A stretch of DNA of 64,000 bases from Neodiprion pinetum (GCF_021155775.2 NC_060238.1:17956542-18020541); one strand, 5' to 3'. Positions 36,800 through 49,018 are shown, counted from the stretch's first letter. Numbers and translations: made by a program. The notes: a model not told the origin generated them from the sequence alone.

Positions 36800-37455
36800 T
36801 GACAGAGAAACAAAATTTAATTGACAAAGCAAAATACCATAAAATCAAATAAAATTAGATAAAGGATGGTGATAAGGCTTAGGGTATGTTCCTTTTTTCA
36901 CTACAAGTACTGCCAGTGTTCCGATGTACGGTTACAGCCCTACTGCTAAACTCCTATGACGACATCAAATCTAATACGTGCTGTGGTTACTTTAGCCAGG
37001 ACCAAGACACAGATGCAGTTGAACCAACAAAGTGGCAAAAGGCGAGGGAATTTGGCGGTTAAATTTGACGGGACTCCGCACGTTGTCGAATATAATCTGT
37101 ATATATTTCTGTGTGGTGTCTGTTATTTCATGATGGATCAGTTCAAAGAAATATATTTACACAAATGCAATTTATATGATGGAGAGCAATTTCTTTAGTT
37201 TCTTTTTCATTTATTTTTGCTGTTACATCATTTTTGCAATTGCGTAAAATAGTGTAAAATATAACCCATTTAAGTCTTTCAATAAACATTTACCTGCAAT
37301 GATATTACGAAGGAAAGGATAATTCGGTTAGTACATTCCATTCGTACACTTGAACCGGTTAAATCTCGTGTAATATTTTCCACGTCATCAACGTTGTTGA
37401 TTTTGGGCACCATAGTGGATTTTTAATTAATTTCAGGTTATAATTGACAGTCGAA
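36800..37455. other. Unannotated DNA
   Basis: No recognisable feature. A plus-strand frame of about 80 codons at 36956-37198 has no family motif. Confidence 0.35.
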
Positions 37456-37460
37456 AAAAA

Positions 37461-37845
37461 TTATAAGATCAACCTCGTGGTCGGTGCTGTGAACCGTTCC
37501 ATTTTACAGTGCCGCAAACACCGAATTCTATTTCGGAACAACCTCCGCAGCATGGATTTAGAGAGGTAGACTGCATGGTCTGTGCACCGAGCTGAAGCCG
37601 TTATTGGAAAAAGAGAGAGCAACGGCTGGAGCCGACCCTCTGTGTTGCACATTTCTGGTGTAATTTGCACACAAGATTGGCGTATTCTTTTTTTAAGAGC
37701 TACTTCCCTCACGCGTTTTGCCACAAAACCCCATAAAAAGTAGTCTAGTGATGGTAGATCCGGTGAACGAGGTGGCCAAGCTGCAGAAACGCCTTGTCCT
37801 GTCAACTATTTGCCAAAAATCTCACTCGTCGTTTGGCTTGATTAG
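37461..37845 (-). pseudogene. Relic of a mariner-like transposase, C-terminal part
   Basis: On the minus strand the frame contains WPPRSPDLPSLDYFLWG, the hallmark around the third catalytic acidic residue of Tc1/mariner DDE/D transposases. By comparison with mariner, the D in LDY should be that residue. It is preceded by TGQGVSAA, which fits the glycine-rich turn usual just before WP. It is followed by LKKRIRQSCVQITPEMC, matching the C-terminal helical segment of these enzymes. Homology appears to continue upstream across an in-frame TAG near 37808. After about residue 55 the frame loses similarity, suggesting a shift. The N-terminal DNA-binding domain and the first two catalytic residues are absent, so this copy is dead. 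A TA-flanked MITE lies 26 bases further along. Confidence 0.82.
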
Positions 37846-37871
37846 TCGACTATTTTCATACTTGTATTATA

Positions 37872-38293
37872 CCGTGTGTGCATGAGGAAAGTGCGCACCC
37901 ACAGCTGTTAGAAAATATCCCTAGGAATCCACCGTTACTCGGAAGAAGTTATATTCGCAAGGAAGGCGCGAAGTTTTGGTAAAGTATTTTTTTAATAATG
38001 ATTTCCGGATTACAGTTGTAAATTGACCGTTGAAGGAATCCGATGATTCGATTGACGCGATTAACATGTGTCTAATTTATTTTACTTCGGATTAGCTCCG
38101 AATCGACGAACTGTTTTTCGTAACAACACCGACAGCAGTTGCCCGCAGGTAACGGTGGGCTCCTAGGGACATTTTCTGACAGTTGCGATTGGTATTGCCT
38201 CGTCTGCTCAATCAGGCGGCAACTGTCAGCCAATGAAATTCAAACGACTTAACGCACGCGCATAAGGTGCGCACTTTCCTCGTGGACACACGG
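37872..38293. mobile_element. TA-flanked MITE, 422 bp, next to the transposase relic
   Basis: TA flanks both ends (37870-37871 and 38294-38295). The ends are CCGTGTGTGCATGAGGAAAG and, inward from the right, CCGTGTGTCCACGAGGAAAG, continuing as TGCGCACC in both. A second inverted pair further in (GTCCCTAGGA-type words, CCCACCGTTAC near 38150 and CCACCGTTAC near 37930) gives interrupted arms, suggesting an insertion in one arm. It was probably moved by a mariner-type enzyme, but no link to the adjacent relic is shown. Confidence 0.85.
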
Positions 38294-39490
38294 TAGGTCA
38301 CCGAACTCGCCTCAACGTCAGTAATGATGTCATGAAAACCAAAATACGTGTTTCGATTCAAAAAAGTGGAGTTGACCTTGACGTATCGTTGGCTCTTTCG
38401 ATGAAAAAAAATTGCGATGATTCCGTGAAACGTCGTCCTCGAACAATACGAGTTTCGTTTAAAACTCATTTAGATATCACGAATGCTTTTCGAATGTTAT
38501 TGCTCTGTAACTCTTCAAGGGATCATCCTAGTATACAATTTTCAAAAAATACATACACATACTTTTTCTTGTTTGCATTACCGGTGAGTATAGACGGGAC
38601 ATTGTATGGACCTGGCATCACAAATCGGCTAATCGATCATCATTAAACAATTTAGATGAAAATTCCGCAGTCCAAACTTTGAACGCGTTTTTCTCGAATC
38701 GTGGTTTTTTAAAGCGGCGTACACTGCCAAAGGAAGAATTTTCAAGCTATCCGTCTCAAATTAGGACACAACATTTTTCACGCTGTTCTTTAATCTTGAT
38801 ACGTAAGCTTTTATTTAAATGCTTCACGTTTTTGTTTTATGAGAAACTGTACGAAAAAATAGGCCAAACACGATAGTTTTTTTTTTCAAACCACCGCCAT
38901 TTTGCGACTTTGGATTGAAAAAGAAAACACTCCCATATCAAGGTAGCGGCATTCATATTTACGGCCACAACCATCCGGACTCCATTTTTTCTAAGACGTT
39001 TCAACTGTTAAGAAAATTGTAAAAAGAGAAAAGAAAATCAAACGTTCAACAATTTATTTTCTGTTCTTCATGAGTGCTTTGATTTGAAATGAAAAATCAG
39101 ACTGATTAGCGTATTTAACCATCAACTATGTTTCGACCTGTTACATCAATATGATACCTTAAAATCGCCACCCTGTATAAACACCGCCCAGGTAACGATA
39201 GCGTCTTTGCATTTCTTTCTCTCTCGGTGATGCGAATTTCTTACAGACCGCTTGCGGGAAGGTTAGCTACGTGGTACGAGACATGAGAACAAATGTATAC
39301 AAAACAAAAAAATTAGAAATATTCTTTACAAGTCTAGTTTCGACCATATCGTAAGCCTTGATTCTTTGTCACTATCATACGGGATCTGCGACAGGGTGAA
39401 GCTGGTGGTCCATGAGATAAGCAAATAAAATGTAATGTCACACATGTACAACTTTGTCATTTTAAGAGCGAGTTCGTATCAAAGGACTTC
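38294..39490. other. Unannotated DNA with a TE-like peptide end
   Basis: A plus-strand frame of about 104 codons (38332-38646) ends in GTLYGPGITNRLIDHH and a stop. LYGPGI also ends a frame inside the TTAA element at 28.2 kb, and the DNA matches there too (TATGGACCTGGCATC versus TATGGACCAGGAATC). This is probably a fragment of a related transposon. The rest holds nothing recognisable. Confidence 0.4.
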
Positions 39491-39494
39491 AGCT

Positions 39495-39842
39495 ATGTAC
39501 ACTTGGGTACAATGAATCTAAGACGGCTAATTTTTTACACTAGACGGTTAATTTGCCTACAGCGCCATAGTCGGCCAAGCGCGAAACTAACTCAATCTCA
39601 ATAAACGTAACATAACCCATGACCGTCGAATCTAACCTTAGAATACGTGTCAATCCAACAAGTCATTATCCCCGCGGTATTCTAAGGTTGGATTCGACAG
39701 TCACGGATTATGTTATGTTTATTAAGATTGAGTTAGTTTCACCCTCGGCCGACTGTGGCGCTGTAGGTTTCTCCGTGTTGCCAACATAACTGTCTAGTGT
39801 AAGAAATTAGCCATCTCAGATTCATCGTCCGCAAGTGTACAT
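39495..39842. mobile_element. 348-bp foldback element
   Basis: The ends are ATGTACACTTGGGTACAATG and, inward from the right, ATGTACACTTGCGGACGATG. Further matching words are AATCTAAGACGGCTAATTTT (right: AATCTGAGATGGCTAATTTC), TACACTAGAC, GCGCCATAGTCGGCC (right: GCGCCACAGTCGGCC) and TCTAACCTTAGAATAC at the centre. The arms are nearly full length with a loop of about 40 bases. The exact boundary and target duplication are unsettled (TA is possible). Confidence 0.87.
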
Positions 39843-41665
39843 CCAGCTTTGGCAAAGTTTACCTTTCCGCAAATTATACTGTTGTATAAAATCTATGGTT
39901 ATACATTTCCAACCGTGAATTTAGGGCAATGATGTGTATAGATGAGTCTAACTCTCACGCCATTTTGCCATAATATAGCGGATCTTGGGAAACATCAATA
40001 TTTCAAAAGTGAAGGTATGCCGGGGTCATTTTGTAAGGATGTCAGGTAATATATTCAACATAGTTACCAAGTGATTAAATCTGGAATTCGACAAAAAGAC
40101 GTTGAGATGGTCGAACAACCGTCGATGAGACTTCTAGGAATTCCAATTACACGTTTTTAAGAATACTTCCGAAAAAGATGAACGCAGTATTTGATTTAAC
40201 GAATCTTTATTCGAAAAATTCGTAATCAAATACGTGAATCATATTTATCAACACTTTTTCAATTACAATACAATTTTTTATAAGTAAAACAAATTTCGAA
40301 TAACTCTATTAACGTATCTCTTTAGAGAAATTCTATAACGCTGGATTCATGATGGACTCCCAAGATTGATTATTGTTCCACAAAACCAATTTTATCGACC
40401 GAGGATTTTTACCATCAGTCGGTAAGTGATTGAAAATTTATCTGCGATGTGATCATCCGAGAAATGAATTCTTTCTCCGAGAGGTTGAAACGATTAAAAT
40501 TACAAGCGAATAATAGAAATTGGTAAAGCTTAAAGGTTACATACGGTATAAACCTTCGTTACAAAAATATCAATCCTGAATCCAGTTTAAAACTAATTCG
40601 CATTCTCAATTGAAAAAGGAAAACGACAAGATAAAAAAAAAAAAAAAACAAACAAACAAACAAACGTTTGTTCACGAGTCGTACGGCAAGTTTTTAAATA
40701 AATCTACATACCTGGCAAGCAAAGGAAAATGTAAAAAAAAATCGTTGAAGGGATGTTAAATTAACGAGCGTACCGAAAACTCGATGGTATGCATTATACA
40801 TACAGTCACCGAGAACTGGCAACGTAATGCTCGGCCCAAAAGACCTAAAGGGATATGAAATGTAGCCCCCGGAGAACACTTTCTGGCATTATATGTTATA
40901 TGTACGCAGGAGTTCCAGGTTCCAGCTGGGTGGGCTTAGCCGTTATAGTGTGTAGCAAAGTTTACACACATAGTGTACATTCACAGGCCGGTGAACACAT
41001 ACACAGAAGTGAATAACGCGTGCGAAAGCCTTGACCCTGAAGCTAACGCAAAACCGTACTTAACAGGGTCAAGAACTTGACGGTGGAAGGAGGACTCAGG
41101 ACTAGTTCGGAGATATTAAACGGAGTGTTTGAAGGAAACTTCGATTATAACACCTAAGCTAATTACATGATTGATGGGAGATATTTACTACCTGCTACTC
41201 GGAGAAGCTCACTGCAGTTTATGTGTGGTAGAAGCCATTATTCATCGACGACCGCAATTATCTTTGCAGTGTCTGTAATTTGGGATACCTACGCTTCGGT
41301 GTATTCGTGATGTAAATCCGCGGATAAGGAATTTTAACGCCCACTACGCGGCGGTGAAATATCGTGCCTTCGGGTTCAGTTTGTTAGATGTTTTACTAAA
41401 ATTTTACACCGAATTATCATGGAAAAATGACTGGATTTCGTTCCGACGGATCCACTTGTCTTCGGAAATTCTTTCGGTGTGTCCAAACCACCCTCAGCCA
41501 ATATTTAAACTCTTACCATACCTCGGCTTTGTGGTACCGCAAACATATAAACTAACCCTTCCAGACCACCACCAAAAATTCAAATATTTGAACAATTCTA
41601 GTCCAATCCCCCAGCAGTCAGATTTCTCATAGATCTATATGTCAAGCGTCGGAACCCTTGCATTG
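39843..41665. other. Unannotated DNA
   Basis: No gene recognised. A run of A followed by (CAAA)n lies at about 40635-40665. The stretch at 40900-41100 is less AT-rich and plain. Confidence 0.4.
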
Positions 41666-41669
41666 TAAA

Positions 41670-42415
41670 ACTTGAGGATGTACTGGACATACATTCTAAA
41701 CCAAAAGTGAGTCTCGTTGACAATATTGAACACGTTATGACAGGATGAAAATTTGAAAAAAATAAAACACAGTAAAGACGATAAGATAATTAAATTTGAA
41801 CAGTAACAGTGCTCAAAAGTTATCAATGAATTGCTTAAACAAAACATCGTGTAACAGATTTTCAGGGAATATTTTTCTTTTGTCATGTGAAACGAATGAG
41901 TTGATTTTTCTGAATACACATGGATTTTTAAAGAATTTTGTCAATGTTCTGAAATTTCCGTTCTCGAAAATCCATAACGGCTGTATTTACGAAACTATTC
42001 GTCCAATGCTCCGAAAACTTCTGAATTGTATTATACAATGTTTCTACGAAAACGAATCCAAAACTCACGACGTTTCGTCCATTTTTTCAAAATTTAAAAC
42101 CTTCAAACGCGGAAATTTCAAAATAATGAGAAAATTCCTAAAAAATTCACGTGCGTTCAGAAAAAATCAACGAATTCATTTCACATGACAAAAAAAAAAA
42201 ACATTCTCTGAAATCTATTGATCAATGTTTCGTTTAAACAATTTATCGATAACTTTTGCGGAGTGTCATTGTTTAAATTTAATTTTCTCATCTTCTTTAT
42301 CGCGTTTGATTTTTTTCAGATTTTTATCTCAACACAAAGTATTCAATATTGTCGACGAGACGACTCACTTTTGGTTGAGAATGTATATCCTTACGGGTGA
42401 ATCGGTCGAACCGTC
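41670..42415. mobile_element. ~745-bp foldback element whose arms share an open frame
   Basis: Inverted arms of about 300 bases match through ATACATTCT-AACCAAAAGTGAGTC, GACAATATTGAA, CAAAAGTTATC, TGTCATGTGAAA and GTTGATTTTT-CTGAA. In each arm the frame pointing toward the element's outer edge is open and gives related peptides (VFNIVNETHFWFRMYV in the left arm on the minus strand, VFNIVDETTHFWLRMYI in the right arm on the plus strand). They differ by a one-codon indel. I recognise no domain. Outer boundaries are approximate and no target duplication is clear. Confidence 0.8.
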
Positions 42416-42424
42416 GGAATGAAA

Positions 42425-44522
42425 TATCAAGAAAAGATAAGAAATCGTTGAAAAAAAACTTTTTATTTTCATCAATGAAATGGGATGCCTGATATATGAT
42501 GTAAATTATTTTTAACAAATTCGGATAACACCAGTTTATGCAGATATTCAAAACTTTGAGACGAAGTGTTATAATTATTTTCTTTTCTCTCTTTCTCTAG
42601 TTTCCGATCCATTTCCAATGTTTTTCGGCTCATTTCAGTTTTGAATATTTTTTGAACGATGTTCTAATCGGCTAGCAAAGTAGGCCCAGCAAAATTAAAA
42701 AATCGGACGAAAGACACTGCAGAGTTTACTTATTTCAAATAGTCTTATTATAAAACATCTTTTCAAATTGTTGACATCTTAGCTTTTGCTATTCGAATTT
42801 GCTGGTATTCATTTCAATACATAACCTTTTTTAATAAACATTCACCGTCACTGATGCAAATAATATTGACGGAGAATTTTGAAACGTTTTTTGCGTTTTT
42901 GACTAACTTTTCATTCAGACTGTTCGGTCGATTCGTGCTTAGCCTGTAATCCAACATAACAAAGTTATGATCACAGTCGCAGAATATTTACTTGAATTTT
43001 TACAAAATCAACCGAAGGCCTGAGTGAGATTGAAACACGTTCAGAACGGACAAAAAAGCACTCGCGTTTACACGCTGAGGAATTGTAAATGAAGTTTTGG
43101 AGTACATGGCTGATAAAATATTACGACAAAACCTCGATCTGATAAAATCAACCGGAAGACTTTCATCAATAATGGATGAAATATTCGATACTTCAAGAGT
43201 ATAAGAACAAGTCTCGTTGCCTATACAAGGAATGTTTTTTAAAATTTATGTATTCACGAAACCGGGGACGACGTTATTCACGATCACTCAAGATGTTTTC
43301 GTAAGCTACATTATACAGCCCGTCATTTTACTGGATGATCGTTTTTGAAGGAAGAGAATGATCTTTGCTCTTGTACCTGCGTTTAAAAAATATATGAAAA
43401 GCACAGTTTTCTACACATTTGTACAGTGAAAATTAACATTGCGGCAAATACGTTGAAAAAATTATGTGCATTTTCACTGCACTAATCAGGGCATAATTTT
43501 CAACAAATTTTTAAATTCAGAAATAAACGAACTGATACGTTTTAATGCATTAAAAAAAGAAAAAACCAAGTGCTGTTTGGGAACCATATTTTTCACTTTA
43601 CTACGTAATTGCTACGCAAGTTAAAAAAACTTTACTTCACTGTAGCCTAGACTCGTTTAACAGTTGATTTTATTCCCCTTGTAAAATCATGTCATTCGAT
43701 TAATTTTCAACTTGATCAAAATTTATCTTCTAATTATTACAAGCAATAATATATAATATATTTAATTCCACTATAATGAAGGACCTCTTTTCTTTAACAA
43801 AAAATAAATTTGCCTTGTTTGAAAATTAATTTATTGACATCGTTTTATAACCCACAATATTTTACGATAAGTCTAGTATTTTCACTGTTAATCTCGAATA
43901 AAAGTGAATTTTTACATAATTTCAACTTTAACTTTGAACGACTTTTGAAAGAGTTTTGTTATCAAAAAATCATAGGAGACTTTTTAGTTAGAGAAATATA
44001 TATACTGCATATTTACGTACATTGCCTCGTTACTGAGCTACAAAATTCAGAAGTAACTGAAATTATTTTCGCGTGTTAATTAAATGGAAAATGGAAGATT
44101 GGGATCAGGGCGCACTAAATATTAACGTTAAGGGCTGAAATTATAACAGACGTCTTCCTTGTATATCCTTCCTATAATTATTAAACGTGTAAATTTGAAA
44201 ATAAAAGAAAAGTGTTTATTTTTTGTTTTTTGAATCACCCAACTGTATACACACCGCGATATTATTTTCGAAAAATACAGTCAGAATTGTCGCAATCTCA
44301 CGAATCTTCAATGGTAAAATCTTGACACTGTTTGCGTCCAGGGGCGACGTAGGTAATCATGGTGAAAGATGGACAGTCATTTAAAAGGGGGTTTTGTTAG
44401 GGGAAGTTTAGTTTTATCGTCCCTGAGGAACGTCACGTGCCGACTACCCTTTATCGGCATCTGTTTAGGATTATCGTCGAAGTAAAACGCGGAGAGACTT
44501 ATTGCGAGGGTGGGGCCAATTC

Positions 44523-44576
<54 letters not shown>

Positions 44577-45135
44577 GAGATTCTCACCCTCTCGCCTTTC
44601 AATTTACCAGAAAGTAAATAAGTGCCGACACTTATTTGGAGAAGTGAATCGTCGGTGGAAAAAGAAAAAAAAAAAAAAAAAAGGAAGTTAGAAAGCAATC
44701 CTGCTCCTTACAGAAGTGAAAGAAAGAATTTTCCAGTCGAATTCATTTCCATGAATTATTGAATAAAATATAATTTCACTATTGCGTACGTCTGGATTGA
44801 GAACAATTATGTATTTCTTTCGAGTCAATTACAAAGTTAAATTAATCGGGAAAATTTTATACAAAATAATGAACTGGGTATAAATATTCTAGTTTACATC
44901 TAGGATATAATGGAACCAAAAAATCTTCTCGCACGTTTTGGTTTTGAAACTGAAACTTTCAAAGCTGTCATAAAGATCAACCAACGACCCGGAAAGCATA
45001 TCTCGTGGAATGGAATTCAGGTTTAATGAATTGGAATATTTTATATACATTATCGGATAATTCATTGTCAATTCGAGAAGCGGATTTCTCTTGGTCTTGA
45101 TCCGCCCCTCTTTCATAAATTTTTACCAGGGCTGT
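42425..45135. other. Unannotated DNA
   Basis: No gene recognised. It contains a CT microsatellite at 44525-44576 and a poly-A run at about 44661-44682, which together create spurious frames on both strands. Confidence 0.4.
44525..44576. repeat. (CT)n microsatellite
   Basis: About 25 CT units with one interruption. Confidence 0.95.
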
Positions 45136-45139
45136 GCGA

Positions 45140-45510
45140 TCGATAGATCAATCGTAGATTATTACTGGTAATTGTTTTTCTATTGATGCGATTAATTGAC
45201 TGATCTGGAAAACAATTTGACAAAAGGGCGGATTAATCGATTGATTGAAAAAAAAACGATTACTTGGAAAAATCATCGTTAGGAAAAACTGATGATAACC
45301 TGCAAAACGAAGTAATCGCAAAAAGAATGTACAGTCATAACGATTATTCAAACAATCACTTTATCGAAAAACGATTGATGCGAAAAAACGAGTAACGGGA
45401 AAAATTATAAATGGGAATAACTGTTTACCAGTGAAATAATTAATCAGAAAGAGGATCGGTCGAAAATCGATTAATTGAAAAGTGATTGCTAGTCAAGACT
45501 GTTACTAGTA
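45140..45510. repeat. Degenerate CGATTAATTGAAAA-type array
   Basis: Words such as CGATTAATTGA, CGATTACTTGGAAAAA, CGATTGATGCGAAAAA and CGATTAATTGAAAAG recur at roughly 16-25-base steps. The divergence is high. Confidence 0.6.
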
Positions 45511-45599
45511 TAAAGAGAAAAAAAATAATAAAAAATAAATCTGTAAATTTAAACTCAAAAACTCAATAATGTCAAAAATGATTAATAGAAGTACAGTTT

Positions 45600-45800
45600 T
45601 ATTAGATAAACTTTGCTTTTTATTTCAACGTGCTGTAACGTGCTGCTTAAAATATAAACCAAAAACGTCCAGACTTACTTATCAACGTAAAAAAGACAAA
45701 AGCAAACTTCATAAGTAACGAATGAAGATTTTTCGTTATTAATCGACGTATAGAATCAATATTTATTCATACAAACGAAAACTAAAAAAAAAAAACAAAA
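45600..45800 (+). repeat. Dispersed copy of the repeat arm found at 5.65-5.85 kb
   Basis: ACTTATCAACGTAAAAAAGAC followed by AAAAGCAAACTT matches ACTTATCGACGTAAATCAGAC followed by AAAAGCAAACTT near 5750. Weaker similarity continues to the right (TTTTTCG, ATAGAATCA versus TGGAATCAGA). Confidence 0.6.
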
Positions 45801-45809
45801 AATTTATTG

Positions 45810-46488
45810 ACCTGCGTAATCCGTTATCTAGAAAAAAAAAAAAAATTACCTAAACGAATCGTAGTCTAGAAATAATGAATTAATTTCGCAATGCTAGTTT
45901 CTACTACAATTTCAGTAAAAGATAAACGGAACTTTTAACCGCAGTCAATAATTCACAGACGAAGTTTGTTCCGAGGGCGCTGAAGTAATACAGTGAGGTG
46001 ATAAAAAACAGAGTCCTGCTATTTGCGTGATGTATAAATAGGCGGTAGACAGACGTGAATGCTTCGTTTCGGGTTTGGAAAAGGCTTGAGAAAGCTAATT
46101 TTATTTCAGGAGCGGGTTCAAGTGTCGAAATCGCGGCTTTAAGGACCTTTGACTTGCCTGCTGCATTCGCTCGCCTCCTTTTCCTAGAATACTATCAACG
46201 GGAAAACGGGGGAACGAACGAGCGGCTCAGCTCAGCGAGTTGGAATAGGATATACGCCGGGAAAGAGAGAAATGCCGGATGATCGATACCTCTGAACGAA
46301 CATCCGGATGATTTTTCAAACCGCACCCCTGCGGAAACTGACGCAGCTTACACAACGTTGCGAAGATTAAGTGAACTTTCCTGAATTCCGCTAGAGAAGA
46401 GCGATGCAGCGTTGAAATTTCAACAATTTACGTTCGTTTGTTTATTTAAAGTTTATTCGAATATTAAAACTTTGAAGTTTATTTATCG
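45810..46488. other. Unannotated DNA with a GC-richer block
   Basis: A block at about 46040-46330 is markedly less AT-rich. A plus-strand frame of about 75 codons (46055-46282) crosses it, and TTTTATTTCAG at about 46103-46113 resembles a splice acceptor. No product is recognised. Confidence 0.3.
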
Positions 46489-46490
46489 TA

Positions 46491-47115
46491 ACACCTTGTC
46501 CGCTCGAAATTCAGGATCATTTTCTCCAATTTATCTAAGAAATATGAATTAATATTTTTTTATTCTGTTTTTCACGCATGTTCATACAAGTGTTGAAGTG
46601 CGAGGAAAATTTTTTTTGTTTTACAATTGTTTCGTAACAAAATGGCGGTGGAGAGGCTGATGAAAGGGAACTTCTTTTTTTCAACGGGCGACTACCTGCA
46701 GGTCGCAATTTTCAACCTAGATTAAAAAATAAAGATGATTTTAAAAGAAGATGCCAAAATCGTTTTTTCACCTTTCTCTTTCAAATTGACACCATTTCTG
46801 TCAAAATTAATATAACAGATAAATCCTACGTACTTCACTGGATTTTGGCAGATTCTTTTAAAATCTTTCGCGGTTTTTGTTCTGGGTTGAAAATTGCGAT
46901 CTTTACGTAGTCGCCCGTAGAAAAAAACGAAAATTCCTTTCATCAGCCGCTCCGCAGCCATTTTGTATTAAAATAGTTAAAAAGAAAATAGAACTTCATG
47001 TACTTAAAGCCTTATATTAACGTGTATGAAAAACAAAAGTAAAAAATAATAAATCATTTTTCGTAGATAAATTGGAGAAAATGCCCCTCAATTTCGTGTA
47101 TTGTATACAAGGTGT
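46491..47115. mobile_element. TA-flanked foldback element, 625 bp
   Basis: TA stands at 46489-46490 and 47116-47117. The ends are ACACCTTGT and ACAAGGTGT. Inner matches include CATTTTCTCCAATTTATCTA, ATGGCGGTGGAGAGGCTGATGA versus the diverged right copy near 46935, GGGCGACTAC, and CGCAATTTTCAACC. Divergence between arms is clear, so this is an older insertion. Confidence 0.87.
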
Positions 47116-47119
47116 TATT

Positions 47120-47191
47120 ACCCCTTTAAAATAGGAAGAAAAAGGGTCAGTTTTCTCGGTCGGTAAGGGTAGGAGTACTACATGACCTTAA
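47120..47191. mobile_element. Solo right arm of TTAA MITE family A
   Basis: AAAGGGTCAGTTTTCTCGGT, then CGGTAAGGGTAGGAGTACTACATGACC and TTAA at 47188-47191, match the right half of the family. No left arm precedes it. The sequence upstream is the TA-flanked foldback element, so the MITE was truncated. Confidence 0.75.
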
Positions 47192-48096
47192 TATCTAGGT
47201 ACCACTTTTGTGTACGACTGTAAACATAGGTGAAAAGCGTTTGAAGTGAAGTTACGGCGAGACGAAGACTCGAGAAGTTCTGAATTATTGCGATAAAGAA
47301 ATGAACAATTTTCATTCGTAAAAAAATTGAGAAAAGCTTTTTGAGAATGTTTAAAAAACATCTAAAAATATTGTTTTGCGATAATGATAGTAAACACAAA
47401 TGAAACAACTCCTCGTTCATGTAAGTAAAATGATTCTGATATGATACGAATCGTACAAGCCAAGGTATGAACAATACGATGAAAGATTTTACAATTATAC
47501 CGTTTAAATCGATAAAACTCTGCTGATTTAGATCTGATTCTAATGGCTTTAGACTTATTTTGTTCACCATAAGAATCTCAGAGATTGCTCGAAATTTGTT
47601 TTACAAATATTCATCTCCAGAGCTTATTGTTAGTGCATAAGATTTTTTTCTCTTCGTCGACTTGCTCTAACTTTTGATTACGACAATATTCATTTCAATA
47701 AAGTCATTGCATGTCATTCTCGATGATTTATATCCCCAGTGGGATCTAACGGATTGAATGCTTCGTTAGAATTGCCTGTTGATGTATTACATAAATAACA
47801 AATTACAAACGCGTAAATAATGTATGAGTAGTATTGAAGAGTGTAAAAAACGTCGGGACGACTATTCGAAGCCTTAGGTGTACTTTTCCATTTTGTTAAT
47901 CTCGTTTCAATTTTTCATAACCTCACTTTTAAGCTTTGAAGTCAAATAGCTTTTTTTTGCATTTGGTGTCCTAATGTTTTCTACTGAGATTTAAAATCTT
48001 CATGCGACAATCAATGTCAGCCTTGTTTTTGGCGATATCTATTTCTGAGTAATATCTTCATCGTTTAACATAAATCTACCAAGTCTAGTTCTCCCA
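47192..48096. other. Unannotated DNA
   Basis: No recognisable feature. A minus-strand frame of about 130 codons (47178-47570) starts in the MITE arm and shows no domain. Confidence 0.4.
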
Positions 48097-48259
48097 TTAA
48101 GGTTATGTAGCAGCCCTACGCTTACCAACCGAGTAAAGTCACCCTTTTTCCAATGCACCGTCGAAATTTGAATTATTACCGTTAACTTGTTTATTTAATA
48201 TAGAATGAAAAGCGCGATTTTGCTCGGTCGGTAAAGATAGAACTGCTACATAACCTTAA
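48097..48259. mobile_element. TTAA-flanked MITE, family A, copy 4
   Basis: TTAA occurs at 48097-48100 and 48256-48259. The ends are GGTTATGTAGCAGCCCTACG and, inward from the right, GGTTATGTAGCAGTTCTATC, with CTTACCAACCGAG and CTCGGTCGGTAAA inside. The 155-bp body has a middle unrelated to the other copies. Confidence 0.86.
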
Positions 48260-49012
48260 ATCCTGTGTTGAAATCTGTTTTTTGTACGTTCTATTCGTGT
48301 TACTTGATCGGTGTCTTGGTTTGAATCATATATCCGTTTACGTCAGGTATTACCCGTCAAGTTTCTTGCGAGTCTCTGAAACTATCCTTAGATTTTCTTC
48401 TAACGCGAAATACCTCTCTTTTCCGTACAACCCCTATCAATCAGGATTTACGTCAAATCTTTTGTAAAATATCCCGTGGATTACTTCAGTAAGTTTTGGA
48501 CCACTTTATCTTTTCTTTAACTTGCCTTGTAGCAGCGAGATCCCAAACTTTGGTAAAATTCACAAGGCGTGATATTACAGTAAAACAATTAACAGAGCAC
48601 AATAACAAGTTCGAACAATTACCAGAGCAGAATTGAAAGTTTCAAAAGCAGCGTGGTGCGAGTCAGAAAATTTGATTTCATAAATCCACGAAACGAAACC
48701 CGCTCTTTTCTTCGTTCAATCTCCAGACCTTCGACCCTCTCAGAGTCCGCCTTGTTTTCACTTTATAGCTGAGAGCGCGGGCACAACGTATCCTTATTAT
48801 GATTTTGCTTTTCAATTTTTTGTTTTATCTATTCTTTTTTATGACAAGGATACCAAGTTGCCAAACAATCTGGGCGTTTATGGAAGCTTCTGATTTGAAC
48901 AAACTCGCAATTTTATATCGTGGGCAAAGTTGAAAATGAAAAAAAATTCTGTCATAAAAAACGAAACCAGCTGCATGGCGTATATAGGTATAAGTTAAAA
49001 GTGTACACTATG
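48260..49012. other. Unannotated DNA
   Basis: No gene or repeat recognised. Confidence 0.4.
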
Positions 49013-49018
49013 ATGTTA

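Noticed and set aside
44437..44698. Frames across the CT microsatellite on both strands
   Set aside because: Alternating Leu-Ser or Arg-Glu peptides from a dinucleotide repeat.
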